A DNA stretch of 64,000 bases from Thermoproteota archaeon (GCA_021324265.1 JAJPJK010000001.1:115617-179616); one strand, 5' to 3'. Counted from the stretch's first letter, positions 53,172 to 61,923 are shown. Made by a program: numbers and translations. The notes: generated by a model not told the origin, from the sequence alone.

Positions 53172-53184
53172 ATGCTTAAATACC
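53172..53184 (+). promoter_or_regulatory. TATA box of the rpl7ae operon
   Basis: ATGCTTAAATACC lies 34-46 bases before the ATG at 53218, sharing the GCTTAAATA core. A second AT block, TTTAAAATATT (about 53194-53204), is nearer the start. Confidence 0.5.
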
Positions 53185-53217
53185 AAGTATTTAGTTTAAA
53201 ATATTACTGACCTAAGC

Positions 53218-53631
53218 ATGTCGAGTAAAAAACCTATGTATGTTAGATTTGAAGTAGGCGCAGATGTCTACGGAAAAATATATGACTTCGTGAGACAGTG
53301 TAAGGAGAGCGGAAAGCTCAAAAAAGGCGTCAATGAAACAACCAAATCTGTTGAGCGCGGTTTAGCTAAATTTGTAATTATTGCTGAGAACGTGGATCCT
53401 CCCGAAATTGTTGCCCATTTACCACTGATTTGTGAAGAAAAAGGAATTCCTTATCTATATGTAGAGGATAAAAAGAAGCTGGGCGAAGCTGCAGGCATTA
53501 ACGTTCCTGCTTCTTCTGTAGCCATTCTAGATGTTGGAGAGGCAAAGAGTCTCTATGATGAGCTTGTTAGCAAGTATTCCGAATTAAGGGCTAAGGTAGC
53601 ACCTCAAGAAGCTAAAGCTGCTAAGAAGTAA
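53218..53631 (+). CDS. rpl7ae: Ribosomal protein L7Ae (eL8)
   Basis: Kink-turn-binding protein of the ribosome, box C/D and H/ACA RNPs and RNase P in archaea. [35 protein letters not shown] (about 38-72) holds the K-turn RNA contact and [11 protein letters not shown] near 75 the variable loop. Length of 137 includes an Ala/Lys tail. First of a long operon with S28e, L24e; overlaps S28e by one base. Confidence 0.97.
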   Translation: MSSKKPMYVRFEVGADVYGKIYDFVRQCKESGKLKKGVNETTKSVERGLAKFVIIAENVDPPEIVAHLPLICEEKGIPYLYVEDKKKLGEAAGINVPASSVAILDVGEAKSLYDELVSKYSELRAKVAPQEAKAAKK

Positions 53632-53846
53632 TGAGTGAAAAGCAAGAAGCAACACCTGCAGAAGTAATTGAAATACTAGGTAGAACAGGGGTAGGCGGTG
53701 AGGTGACGCAAGTAAGAGCAAGGATATTGGAAGGTAAAGATAAGGGAAGAGTATTGACTAGGAATGTAATGGGACCTGTAAGGCTTGGAGATATTCTAAT
53801 GCTAAGGGAGACTGAAAGGGAAGCTAGGAAACTCACAACGAAGTAA
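53631..53846 (+). CDS. rps28e: Ribosomal protein S28e (eS28)
   Basis: OB-fold small-subunit protein. [21 protein letters not shown] near 11-31, then [26 protein letters not shown] near 42-67, is the family signature ending in the conserved LRETEREAR. Length of 71 is typical. It overlaps L7Ae and L24e by one base at each side (TAATG). Confidence 0.97.
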   Translation: MSEKQEATPAEVIEILGRTGVGGEVTQVRARILEGKDKGRVLTRNVMGPVRLGDILMLRETEREARKLTTK

Positions 53847-54034
53847 TGCCCACGGAATATACTTGCAGCTTTTGTGGAACAAAGTTTGAGAAGTCCAGAG
53901 GTATTACCTATGTGATGAAGGACGGTACAATTTTGAGATTTTGCTCTAGCAAATGTAGCAAAAATAGGCTGAAGCTGGGCAGAAATCCTGTTAAGCTTAA
54001 GTGGACAGCTTTTTATCCAAGATCTTCTAATTAA
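53846..54034 (+). CDS. rpl24e: Ribosomal protein L24e (eL24)
   Basis: Small zinc protein of the large subunit, 62 residues, with CSFCG near 6-10 and CSSKC near 32-36 holding zinc, and FEKSRGITYVMKDGTILRF between them. A T6 run follows in the 23-base gap before aIF5B, which could weaken transcription to the next gene. Confidence 0.96.
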   Translation: MPTEYTCSFCGTKFEKSRGITYVMKDGTILRFCSSKCSKNRLKLGRNPVKLKWTAFYPRSSN

Positions 54035-54057
54035 ATTTCAATAATTTTTTCAGGCTC

Positions 54058-55809
54058 ATGAAGATTAGGCAACCTGTATTAGTAGTATTGGGTCATGTAA
54101 ATGCGGGCAAGACTTCTTTGCTAGACAAGATTAGGGGCACAGCCATACAGTTGAAAGAAGCTGGTGGGATGACACAGCATATTGGGGCTTCTTTCCTACC
54201 CAAGCAAGTAATAGAGACAATAGCAAGGGATTTGATACAAAAATACAAGATCAAGCTTGAAATACCTGGCATACTCATCATCGATACTCCAGGTCATGAG
54301 ATTTTTTCAAATTTGAGGAAAAGAGGTGGCTCAGTAGCAAATATGGCAATATTGGTAGTCGACATAACCAAAGGGTTCGAAAAGCAAACTTATGAAGCTG
54401 TTGAGATCTTGAAGCAAAGGAAAGTTCCTTTTGTGGTTGCCTTGAATAAGCTCGATCGCTTTGAAGGCTTTAAAGCAGAAGAAAATTTCTCTTTCTTATC
54501 TGTTCTTGTAAAACAGGATCGATGGGTTCAAGAAAAACTTGATGCTAAAATTTATGAAATTGTTAGTGTTCTTTCAAAGCTTGGTTTCGATTCAGAGCGT
54601 TTTGATCGCGTAAGGGATTTTTCGAGACAAGTAGGCATCGTTCCCACAAGCGCTACATATGGCATAGGTATTGCTGAGCTTTTACTTGTAATAGGAGGCG
54701 TTTGTCAGAATTATCTTAAATCAAATCTGTCATATACAGAAGGGCCTGCTCAAGGTGTAGTGCTGGAAGTTAAGGAAGAGCAAGGTTTAGGAACTACCAT
54801 CGATGCCATAATTTACAACGGAATATTGAAAAAGAACGATATGATTGTTGTAGCAGGTATCAATGGGATAATAACTACCAGAGTAAAGGCTTTACTCATT
54901 CCTAAACCCCTAGATGAGATGCGTGCACCTGAAGATAAATTTATGAATATTGACGAGGTCGTAGCTGCAGCAGGCGTTAAAATCGTGGCTAGCGGTCTTG
55001 AAGAAGTAATTGCTGGCTCTCCAATATATGTTGCAACCCAAGAGAGCTTTGAAAAAATTAAGAAGTTAATAGATGAGGAGGTGCAAAGCCTTAAGATAAA
55101 GAGTGATGAGACAGGGATCGTAATCAAAACTGATACATTAGGTAGCCTTGAAGCTCTGACAGGTTATCTTAAGTCTTTAGAAATACCTATCAGAATTGCT
55201 GACATCGGTCCTGTTACAAAGAAAGATGTATTCGAAGCCTCTATTTCAAAGGCTATTAGTCCTATGTATGGTGCCATTTTAGCTTTCAATGTAAAGGTAC
55301 TCCCAGAGGCTGAGGAAGAAATAAATGCGAAGAATGTGAAGCTCTTTAAGGAAAGCGTAATATACAAGCTCGTAGAAGATTATCTTTCTTGGATAAGGAA
55401 TTTGAAGGAAGTTGAAAGGAATGAACTCAAAAAGAAACTACCTACGCCTGCGAGAATAAAGATCCTTCCCGGCTTCGTATTCAGAAGAAGTGAGCCTGCA
55501 ATTGTTGGCATAGAAGTTGAGATGGGTAAGATTAAGCCAGGCTTACAACTTGTGAACAAGAATAAAAGAATAATTGGTTCAATACTTCAGATCCAAGATC
55601 AAGGTAAGCCAATTCCTGAAGCTGTAAAAGGCATGCAAGTAGCGATATCCATTAAAGGTGAAGCATACGTTGGAAGAAATCTCTTCGAAGGAGAAGAGCT
55701 TTATTCCCTCATTCAAAGAGATGAAGCTAAGATATGGCTTGAGAAACTAAAGGATGAGCTTAGTCAAGAAGAGATCGCATACCTTGAGAAATGTTTGAAG
55801 GAGGGCTAA
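54058..55809 (+). CDS. infB: Translation initiation factor aIF5B (IF2 homologue)
   Basis: GTPase for ribosomal subunit joining. G1 is GHVNAGKTSL near 12-21 (most archaea have Asp-His or Asp-Thr in place of Asn-Ala), G3 DTPGHEIF near 76, G4 NKLD near 130. Domains II-IV follow, including a TDTLGSLEAL segment near 360. Length of 583 is usual. The changed residues in G1 are outside the GKT core, so GTP binding is expected. Confidence 0.95.
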   Translation: MKIRQPVLVVLGHVNAGKTSLLDKIRGTAIQLKEAGGMTQHIGASFLPKQVIETIARDLIQKYKIKLEIPGILIIDTPGHEIFSNLRKRGGSVANMAILVVDITKGFEKQTYEAVEILKQRKVPFVVALNKLDRFEGFKAEENFSFLSVLVKQDRWVQEKLDAKIYEIVSVLSKLGFDSERFDRVRDFSRQVGIVPTSATYGIGIAELLLVIGGVCQNYLKSNLSYTEGPAQGVVLEVKEEQGLGTTIDAIIYNGILKKNDMIVVAGINGIITTRVKALLIPKPLDEMRAPEDKFMNIDEVVAAAGVKIVASGLEEVIAGSPIYVATQESFEKIKKLIDEEVQSLKIKSDETGIVIKTDTLGSLEALTGYLKSLEIPIRIADIGPVTKKDVFEASISKAISPMYGAILAFNVKVLPEAEEEINAKNVKLFKESVIYKLVEDYLSWIRNLKEVERNELKKKLPTPARIKILPGFVFRRSEPAIVGIEVEMGKIKPGLQLVNKNKRIIGSILQIQDQGKPIPEAVKGMQVAISIKGEAYVGRNLFEGEELYSLIQRDEAKIWLEKLKDELSQEEIAYLEKCLKEG

Positions 55810-55839
55810 ATTTTTAAAATAGCTTAGTGAATAAGTCTT

Positions 55840-56181
55840 ATGCCTGAATTCAAGGTTGTGGTTTCGAACCCTAAGGATGGAAGTTCGAAGACATTCGAAG
55901 TCAAGGATCAGCAGGCAAGAGCACTTATTGGCATGAAGATAGGCGATGTATTTGACGGTGTAATTTTGGGGCTTAATAACGTTAAGCTTAAAATAACAGG
56001 AGGCTCTGACAGATCTGGCTTTCCTATGATGGCTGGCATTCAAGGAGGAGTGAAAAAAAGCGTGATATTGAGCAGAGGCTTTGGGATGAAATCTAAGAAA
56101 TATCAGAGGAAGAGGAAGACCGTTAGAGGTAACATGATAACAGAAGATACTGCGCTCATAAATACTGTGATTGTAGAGTAA
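55840..56181 (+). CDS. rps6e: Ribosomal protein S6e (eS6)
   Basis: Small-subunit protein with FKVVVSNPKDGSSKTFEV near 4-21, IGMKIGDVFDGVILGL near 30-45 and the LKITGGSDRSGFPMMAGIQGG region near 50-70. Length of 113, shorter than eukaryotic S6 and lacking its phosphorylated tail. Precedes aIF2-gamma, a common archaeal arrangement. Confidence 0.97.
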   Translation: MPEFKVVVSNPKDGSSKTFEVKDQQARALIGMKIGDVFDGVILGLNNVKLKITGGSDRSGFPMMAGIQGGVKKSVILSRGFGMKSKKYQRKRKTVRGNMITEDTALINTVIVE

Positions 56182-56212
56182 TTTTAAATTCTTCTTAAAT
56201 AGATTTAGATTT

Positions 56213-57469
56213 GTGTTTGAAGAATTAGGTCAGCCGAGGATAAACATAGGTACCTTAGGGCATGTTGATCATGGGAAAACCACACTTGTTCATTCTCTAA
56301 CAGGCACTTGGACATCACGTTATTCAGAAGAGATCAGAAGAGGAATGACGATAAAGTTAGGCTATGCAAATGCAGTGATCATGAAATGTCCGCGCTGTCT
56401 TCCTCCGGACTGCTATCAAACTTATGCGATGTCAAAGGGAGGTAAATGCATTTATTGTGGCGCTGATTTGATCCCTTTGAGGAAAGTTTCTTTTGTGGAT
56501 TCGCCAGGTCATGATATGCTTATTGCCACTATGCTTTCCGGTGCTGCAATTATGGATGCAGCAATCCTAGTAATTGATGCAACTGTTCCTTGTCCTCAGC
56601 CACAAACAAGGGAGCATTTGAAAGCACTTGAAATCATAGGATTGAAAAACATTGTGATTGTACAAAATAAGCTCGATGTAGTGACCAAGGATCGTGCGCT
56701 GGAAAATTATAAAGAGATAAAGGACATGATAAGTAGTACTTTCCTATCTAGCATAAACCCTCCAGTCATCCCAATTTCTGCGCTTCATAAAGCAAATCTA
56801 GATATACTTGTTGAGAGTTTCGAGGTATTTTTTCCAAATCCTCAAAAGGATGAGCAAGGAAATCCCTTAATCTATGCAGTAAGATCCTTTGATACAAATA
56901 AGCCTGGTACAAAGCTTAAAGATCTCCGTGGCGGTGTTATTGGAGGATCTATAATAAGAGGAAGGCTTAGAGTTGGAGATGAAATAGAGATTAAGCCAGG
57001 TTACAAAGTGAAGAAAGATGGCAAGATAACTTATGTACCACTGCAAACAAAAGTTGTTAGCCTTAAAAGTGAGGATTTAACTCTTAAGGAGGCAGTTGCT
57101 GGTGGTTTAATAGGAATAGAGACAGAGTTAGATCCTTCGATAACAAAAGGGGATCAATTGGTAGGTAATGTAATCGGCTTGGTTGGAAAAACTCCTCCTG
57201 TATGGAATTCTCTTAGGATCAACTTTAACCTCTTCGATATAGTTGTGGGAATAAAAGAGCCTATAAAAGTTGAACCCATGAAGATTAAGGAAGAACTTGT
57301 GCTTAACGTTGGTCCAGCTAGGACGGTGGGAATAGTAAGTGCAGTAAAGGGCGATATTATGACTGTAAATCTATCAATACCAGTTTGTGCAGAACTTAAA
57401 ACAAAGGTGGCTATAAGTAGAAAAGTAGCTGGTAAGTGGAGGCTAGTAGGTTACGGTGAAATTGTATGA
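56213..57469 (+). CDS. eif2g: Translation initiation factor aIF2 subunit gamma
   Basis: GTPase core of aIF2, which binds Met-tRNAi. G1 GHVDHGKTTL near 16-25, a zinc knuckle CPRC...CIYCG (about 59-83), G3 DSPGHD near 92-97 and G4 QNKLD near 147. Length of 418 is typical. Start is GTG; a TATA-like TTCTTAAATAGA (56191-56202) is about 11-22 bases before it. Partner beta subunit is at 25168; alpha is not in the window. Confidence 0.96.
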   Translation: MFEELGQPRINIGTLGHVDHGKTTLVHSLTGTWTSRYSEEIRRGMTIKLGYANAVIMKCPRCLPPDCYQTYAMSKGGKCIYCGADLIPLRKVSFVDSPGHDMLIATMLSGAAIMDAAILVIDATVPCPQPQTREHLKALEIIGLKNIVIVQNKLDVVTKDRALENYKEIKDMISSTFLSSINPPVIPISALHKANLDILVESFEVFFPNPQKDEQGNPLIYAVRSFDTNKPGTKLKDLRGGVIGGSIIRGRLRVGDEIEIKPGYKVKKDGKITYVPLQTKVVSLKSEDLTLKEAVAGGLIGIETELDPSITKGDQLVGNVIGLVGKTPPVWNSLRINFNLFDIVVGIKEPIKVEPMKIKEELVLNVGPARTVGIVSAVKGDIMTVNLSIPVCAELKTKVAISRKVAGKWRLVGYGEIV

Positions 57470-57837
57470 GATACATGTTCATCGATACAAGTTTCCTCAT
57501 ATCTGCAATAGATTTAGGGAAAGATTTGATCAGTATAGGTGAAAATTATATCGATGAAGCAATTATTCCTGCAACTTCGAAGCAAGTCTTGGATGAACTG
57601 GGCTTACTCGCAAGGGAGAATGATAAAAAAATCGAATTAGCGAAGAAAATAGCTTCTAGATTCAAGGTGTTTGAAGCCAGTTCTAGCAATGCAGATGATA
57701 GTCTTATAGAATTATGTATTGAAAAGAAGGGCATTTTGGCTACTGCTGATCTTGAACTTATGAACAAGGCTAGAGATAGAGGTATTCCAGTATTGTTTCT
57801 AAAAGCTAACAAAAAACTGGTATATTTTGAGCGTTAA
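57466..57837 (+). CDS. PIN-domain ribonuclease (Fcf1/UPF0129-like)
   Basis: A 123-residue PIN nuclease with acidic residues Asp7 in FIDTSFLI, Glu near 44 in VLDELGLLA and Asp near 98 in ILATADLELMNKARDRGIPVLFL. It resembles the archaeal Fcf1/Utp24-related family encoded in this operon in many archaea, where a role in rRNA processing is suspected. A VapC toxin is the alternative, but no antitoxin gene is adjacent. Overlaps eif2g by 4 bases. Confidence 0.85.
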   Translation: MRYMFIDTSFLISAIDLGKDLISIGENYIDEAIIPATSKQVLDELGLLARENDKKIELAKKIASRFKVFEASSSNADDSLIELCIEKKGILATADLELMNKARDRGIPVLFLKANKKLVYFER

Positions 57838-57850
57838 TTATTTAAACTGA

Positions 57851-57888
57851 TAACCTTTAAATATTAACTCACTTAACTAGAGTGAGTT
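57851..57888 (+). promoter_or_regulatory. TATA box and inverted repeat before rpoE1
   Basis: ACCTTTAAATATTAAC-type TATA box (57853-57865) is about 27-39 bases before the TTG start. Directly after it is a perfect 8-base inverted repeat, AACTCACT (57866-57873) and AGTGAGTT (57881-57888), with a 7-base spacer, spanning the expected transcription start. It may be an operator or an mRNA leader hairpin. Confidence 0.55.
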
Positions 57889-57891
57889 GAA

Positions 57892-58455
57892 TTGTTTAGG
57901 CTAGTTTCCTCGCGTACTACGATAGCGATACCTCCGAACGTGTTGAAACCAAAATTAGATTTGAATAGAACACTCTTGGAACTGTCGAGAGAAGAATATG
58001 AGGATCGCTATATCGAAGGAGTAGGTTATATCATCGCAATCTTATCCGCTAAAGCACCACGCTACGCTGTTGTTTATCCGAGATCAGGAATTTTATACAG
58101 CGAGGTCGAACTCGAGATGCTTGTCTGGTATCCTGTAGTCAAGGAAGTCATATATGCTGAAGTCGCAGATGTTAGAGAGTTTGGGGTATTTCTGCAGATC
58201 GGCCCTATTGAGGGCTTGGTGCATATATCTCAGGTCTTAGATGATTTCGTTAGCTTTGATAAGAAGGGTTCTAGAATTGTAGCTAAGAAAACTAAAAGAG
58301 TTCTGACGAAGTATGATGATGTACGTGCTAGGATAATATCAGTTAGCACAGGTCAATCTGATTCCTTTAAGCTTGCTTTTACGATGAGGCAGCCTTTCCT
58401 AGGAAAGCTGGATTGGATCAAAGAAGATTTGGAAAAAATGAGCAAGAAGAAGTGA
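57892..58455 (+). CDS. rpoE1: DNA-directed RNA polymerase subunit E' (Rpo7)
   Basis: Stalk subunit, homologue of Rpb7. N-terminal RNP-like domain (IAIPPNVLKPKLDLNRTLLELSREEYEDRYI region, 11-41, then YIIAIL) and a C-terminal S1 domain with EVIYAEVADVREFGVFLQIGPIEGLVHISQV near 84-113. Length of 187 is typical. Start is TTG, with a short leader holding the inverted repeat. Partner Rpo4 is not in the window; the next gene is Spt4. Confidence 0.94.
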   Translation: MFRLVSSRTTIAIPPNVLKPKLDLNRTLLELSREEYEDRYIEGVGYIIAILSAKAPRYAVVYPRSGILYSEVELEMLVWYPVVKEVIYAEVADVREFGVFLQIGPIEGLVHISQVLDDFVSFDKKGSRIVAKKTKRVLTKYDDVRARIISVSTGQSDSFKLAFTMRQPFLGKLDWIKEDLEKMSKKK

Positions 58456-58456
58456 T

Positions 58457-58666
58457 ATGGTAAGGAAAGCCAGCTACGGTTTCAAGGCATGTTTGAATTG
58501 TAAGATGCTTGTTGATAAAAGGGAAAAGGTTTGTCCTAACTGTGGCAATAAGGATTTTTCAGATGAATGGAGTGGAATGGTAATAATATTTAATGTCAAG
58601 GAATCCAATCTCGCAACAGTTCTAAACATCAAAAAAGAAGGAATGTATGCGATCAAGGTCAGATAA
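58457..58666 (+). CDS. spt4: Transcription elongation factor Spt4 (RpoE'')
   Basis: Zinc-ribbon elongation factor that binds Spt5. CLNCKMLV near 14-21 and CPNCGNKDFS near 29-38 hold the metal; SDEWSGMVIIFN near 40-51 is the Spt5 contact. Length of 69 is usual. It lies one base after rpoE1, and the CoA kinase gene begins within its last 20 bases. Confidence 0.95.
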   Translation: MVRKASYGFKACLNCKMLVDKREKVCPNCGNKDFSDEWSGMVIIFNVKESNLATVLNIKKEGMYAIKVR

Positions 58667-59225
58667 CTTATTAATACTGAAGAATCCGAGAAAAGAGAGG
58701 CTTTTCTATCTCAGCATGTCATCCAATTTTAGGAATTTAAGAAAAAAATTAAAAAAGCCCTTGGGCATGCTCATAGCAACTTCTCATCCAAAATCAACAG
58801 AGTATATTAAAGAATTGATACGAGTCTTGAAGCCAGAGAAGATAATAACCGTAGGTGATATCGTTACAAGTTATATGCTAAGTTCAGACATAAAGCCTGA
58901 TCTAGCAATAATAGATATGAAGGCTGAAAGGAAGCCTTTGGAAAGGCAAGATATCTTGAGTTTTTTTACCAAATTATTTGAAGTTGAAAATCCTCCAGGA
59001 ATGTTATCTTACGAAGCTCACAATAAGGTAAAGCTCGCACTTGAAAACAATAATTCATTACTTTTAGTTAGAGGAGAAGAAGATCTCTTAGTCCTTTCCG
59101 CAATCAAGGAAGCAAGAGAAAATTCTATTATCTTCTATGGAATGCCAAAGCTGGGCATCGTTGCAGTTTATTGCACAAAAAATAAAAAGAAGGCAATAAA
59201 TAAAATACTAACAAGGGAAAGCTAG
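58647..59225 (+). CDS. GTP-dependent dephospho-CoA kinase (DUF359)
   Basis: Archaeal last-step enzyme of coenzyme A synthesis, unrelated to bacterial CoaE. Family motifs: VGDIVTSYMLSSDIKPDLAIIDMKAERKP near 73-101 and VRGEEDLLVLSAI near 150. Length of 192 is slightly above the usual 170-180 because of a basic N-terminus. An ATG later in frame (around codon 24) is possible. In archaea it commonly follows spt4. Confidence 0.88.
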   Translation: MRSRSDNLLILKNPRKERLFYLSMSSNFRNLRKKLKKPLGMLIATSHPKSTEYIKELIRVLKPEKIITVGDIVTSYMLSSDIKPDLAIIDMKAERKPLERQDILSFFTKLFEVENPPGMLSYEAHNKVKLALENNNSLLLVRGEEDLLVLSAIKEARENSIIFYGMPKLGIVAVYCTKNKKKAINKILTRES

Positions 59226-59227
59226 AT

Positions 59228-59593
59228 ATGGAGACCAACAAAATAAATGTACTATACGAGTTCCATAATCCTTACTTGAATAGATCTGAATATCTAGTTG
59301 AATTTGATATAAATAAAGGCAAAATGCCTACAAGGAATGAGCTTAGGGATTTTTTTGCTAAACGTTTCAATTGTCCTCCTGAATTGATTGTAATTAAAAG
59401 CATGAAATCCACTTATGGAGGCCTAAAGGCGTATGCAGATATCAGAATTTACAACGATAAGGAAAGTATGAACGTTGAGCCACAGTATGTTTTATTAAGA
59501 CATTTAAGCAGAGAGGAAAGAAATAAGATTATTGAAGAAATGAAGAAGAAAAAGTTGGAGGCCAAGAAGAGTAAAGAGGTTTCTAAGAAATGA
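59228..59593 (+). CDS. rps24e: Ribosomal protein S24e (eS24)
   Basis: Small-subunit protein. NPYLNRSEYLVEFDI near 15-29, MPTRNELRDFFAKRFNC near 33-49 and the TYGGLKAYADIRIYND region near 62-77 are family motifs. Length of 121 includes a Lys/Glu tail. It overlaps S27ae by ATGA. Confidence 0.95.
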   Translation: METNKINVLYEFHNPYLNRSEYLVEFDINKGKMPTRNELRDFFAKRFNCPPELIVIKSMKSTYGGLKAYADIRIYNDKESMNVEPQYVLLRHLSREERNKIIEEMKKKKLEAKKSKEVSKK

Positions 59594-59754
59594 GCATCCA
59601 TAAGCTTTATGAAATAGATTATTCTTCAGGAAAGGTCAAGAGGAAAAACAAGCGTTGCCCTAGGTGCAATGTTTTTATGGCCAAACATAACGAGCCACCA
59701 AGATGGGCATGCGGTAAGTGTGGTTATACAGAGTTTATACCCGTTAAAAAGTAA
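59590..59754 (+). CDS. rps27ae: Ribosomal protein S27ae (eS31)
   Basis: A 54-residue zinc-ribbon small-subunit protein: CPRC at 23-26 and CGKC at 41-44, with the family ending CGYTEFIP. In eukaryotes it is fused to ubiquitin; here it stands alone. The start ATG overlaps the S24e stop and its TAA overlaps the Kae1 ATG (TAATG), so frame and limits are well set. Confidence 0.95.
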   Translation: MSIHKLYEIDYSSGKVKRKNKRCPRCNVFMAKHNEPPRWACGKCGYTEFIPVKK

Positions 59755-60740
59755 TGCATGTTCTTGGAATTGAGAGCACTGCACATACAATTGGTGCTTC
59801 TGTAGTATCTGAAAAAGGCATAATATCGAATGTAAATTCAGTTTATATACATCCAAAAGGTAGTGGAATTCACCCCAGGGAGGCAGCTATTCATCATAGT
59901 GAAGAAGGTCCTAAGGTTATAAAAGAAGCGCTCAGGAATGCTGGAATAGATATCAATGATTTAGATGCCATTGCAATTAGCTTGGGTCCAGGATTAGGGC
60001 CGTGTTTAAGAGTTGGTGCTACATTAGCGAGATATCTCTCTTTGAAGTTTTCAAAGCCGCTTGTCCCGGTGAACCATGCAGTAGCGCATATTGAAATTGC
60101 TCGCTTTGCTTGTAAAGCTAGCGATCCTCTGGTTGTTTATATTGCTGGAGGAAATACTATAATCTCTACGCTTGTAGATGGAAGATATAGGATATTTGGA
60201 GAGACACAAGATATTGCCATAGGTAATGCCATCGATTATTTCGGTCGTGTTATAGGTGTGGACTATCCTGAACTTATCAATGTGGAAAAGCTTGCAATGG
60301 AGGGTAAAGAGATATATGAATTACCTCTTCCAGTTAAAGGTCAGGATGTATCATATTCTGGGCTACTCACCGCTGCTCTTAAACTTGTTAAAGAGGGCAA
60401 AAAACTCGAAGATGTATGTCTTAGCTTCATTGAACATGTATACGCTACGCTATGCGAATCTGTCGAAAGAGCTTTAGCTTATACCGGTAAAAAGGAGCTT
60501 TTGCTTACAGGTGGTACAGCGAGATCGCTCATCCTAAAGGAAAAGCTGAAATATGTAGCTCAAGAACATGATGCAAGCTTTGCAGTTGTGCCTGCAGAAT
60601 ATGCAGGAGATAATGGGGCTATGATAGCATATACGGGCTTTCTTGCATTTAAGTCGGGAGTTAGAATTAATGTTGAAGAAAGCTATGTTAAGCCTATGTG
60701 GAGAATAGATGAAGTCGATATAATTTGGCATACGAATTGA
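59754..60740 (+). CDS. kae1: tRNA threonylcarbamoyladenosine synthase catalytic subunit Kae1
   Basis: Catalytic ASKHA-fold subunit of KEOPS. GIESTAHTIGASVV at 5-18, metal-binding VNHAVAHIEIAR near 104-115 with the His-x3-His pair, and AGDNGAMIAYTG near 283-294. Length of 328 is typical. It overlaps bud32 by 16 bases but the two are not fused, as they are in some archaea. It provides t6A for the methylthiotransferase encoded at 21278. Confidence 0.96.
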   Translation: MHVLGIESTAHTIGASVVSEKGIISNVNSVYIHPKGSGIHPREAAIHHSEEGPKVIKEALRNAGIDINDLDAIAISLGPGLGPCLRVGATLARYLSLKFSKPLVPVNHAVAHIEIARFACKASDPLVVYIAGGNTIISTLVDGRYRIFGETQDIAIGNAIDYFGRVIGVDYPELINVEKLAMEGKEIYELPLPVKGQDVSYSGLLTAALKLVKEGKKLEDVCLSFIEHVYATLCESVERALAYTGKKELLLTGGTARSLILKEKLKYVAQEHDASFAVVPAEYAGDNGAMIAYTGFLAFKSGVRINVEESYVKPMWRIDEVDIIWHTN

Positions 60741-61381
60741 TCGAACTTCTGAGCAAGGGGGCTGAGGCAGAGATATGGAAAGGTAAGTGGCTTGATTTGG
60801 AGGCAGTATTTAAGGTTAGGAAATCAAAGCCATGGCGTCATCCTAGACTCGATAAAATGATATTAGAGACTAGAACAGTGAAAGAGGCGAAAATTATGTA
60901 TGATGCTTTTAACGCAGGCATAGATGTGCCTTACATTTTCGATATAGATTTGCAGAGATATACGATCGTCATGGAATATGTTAGAGGTGTAACGCTAAAG
61001 AATGTGCTGAATAAAAAAGAAGATAAAGTTTATGAATTGTGCGAAGAACTAGGTAAGATCGCTGCGAAGCTACATATGAGATCTATAGTTCATGGGGATT
61101 TAACTCCTGCGAATGTAATAATAAGGGAAAATGGGAAGTTATGTCTTATTGATTTTGGTCTCGCCAATTTCAGCAATAGAATAGAAGATATGGGTGTGGA
61201 TTTGCATTTGTTTTTAAGGGCTCTTGAAAGCAGCTTTGCTCTCATTGCAGAGAAATGCTTTGATAGCTTTGTGAGAGGTTATGCAATTATGGATGGTTAC
61301 AAAGCAGTTCTTGAAAAGGTTAAGGAGATAAGGAGGAGAGGGAGGTATGTTTTAGAGCGAAGATTGGTTGCCAAGCTTTGA
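60725..61381 (+). CDS. bud32: KEOPS kinase/ATPase Bud32
   Basis: Small atypical kinase that stimulates Kae1. LSKGAEAEIWKGKW near 9-22 is the nucleotide loop, VFKVRKSKPWRHPRLD near 28-43 has the Lys, VHGDLTPANVII near 121-132 the catalytic loop, and LIDFGLA near 140 the metal site. Length of 218 is typical. Start is TTG, overlapping Kae1. The 3' end overlaps the opposing rdgB gene by 30 bases. Confidence 0.95.
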   Translation: MAYELIELLSKGAEAEIWKGKWLDLEAVFKVRKSKPWRHPRLDKMILETRTVKEAKIMYDAFNAGIDVPYIFDIDLQRYTIVMEYVRGVTLKNVLNKKEDKVYELCEELGKIAAKLHMRSIVHGDLTPANVIIRENGKLCLIDFGLANFSNRIEDMGVDLHLFLRALESSFALIAEKCFDSFVRGYAIMDGYKAVLEKVKEIRRRGRYVLERRLVAKL

Positions 61382-61921
61382 ATACCATTGGGCGAACTTC
61401 AAGGTAGCGATTCCTCTATGAGAATATTTATTCTTTTCCTCGCTTTGCATTTCACCAAAAGTTTTCTTTGAATTATTTGGAATGAAAATTGGGTCAAAAC
61501 CCCATCCATTACCTCTTATCTCTCTGGATATTTCTCCTTTAATCTCTCCCACAAATGTCTCTTCAAATTTATCATCCTTGTATACTATCACAGCTTTGAA
61601 TGTAGCAGTTCTTTCCTTTTCATCATACATTAACCTCAAGATTCCCTCATTGCCTATTGTTTTATTGACATAAGAGGAATAGGGGCCTGGAAATCCATTT
61701 AAAGCTTTTATAAAGAGTCCTGAGTCTTCGACGATTAATGGTTTCCTTATTTCTTTGTAGGCGTTTCTTGCATAATTAAGTGCTATTTCCTCTATTTTTT
61801 CTGACTGTATTTCGAATAAGTCCAAATCGAGCATTTCAAGTTCAATCCCGTATTCTATGAGGATCAGACTCATTTCCTTGAATTTGTTTGTATTCCCAGT
61901 TATGAGTGTGACTTTTTTCAT
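61352..61921 (-). CDS. rdgB: XTP/dITP diphosphatase (HAM1/RdgB family)
   Basis: House-cleaning enzyme that hydrolyses inosine and xanthosine triphosphates. ITGNTNKFKEM near 7-17, LIVEDSGLFIKALNGFPGPYSSY near 64-86 and the GNGWGFDPIFIP region near 137-148 are family motifs. Length of 189 is typical. A single leftward gene among rightward ones; the start is divergent from rps15 with a 33-base spacer. Confidence 0.95.
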   Translation of the reverse strand: MKKVTLITGNTNKFKEMSLILIEYGIELEMLDLDLFEIQSEKIEEIALNYARNAYKEIRKPLIVEDSGLFIKALNGFPGPYSSYVNKTIGNEGILRLMYDEKERTATFKAVIVYKDDKFEETFVGEIKGEISREIRGNGWGFDPIFIPNNSKKTFGEMQSEEKNKYSHRGIATLKFAQWYSKLGNQSSL

Positions 61922-61923
61922 AA

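Noticed and set aside
57466-57837. The PIN-domain gene as a VapC toxin of a toxin-antitoxin pair
   Set aside because: No antitoxin-like gene is adjacent, and the position between aIF2-gamma and rpoE1 is the usual place of the Fcf1-like housekeeping PIN protein.
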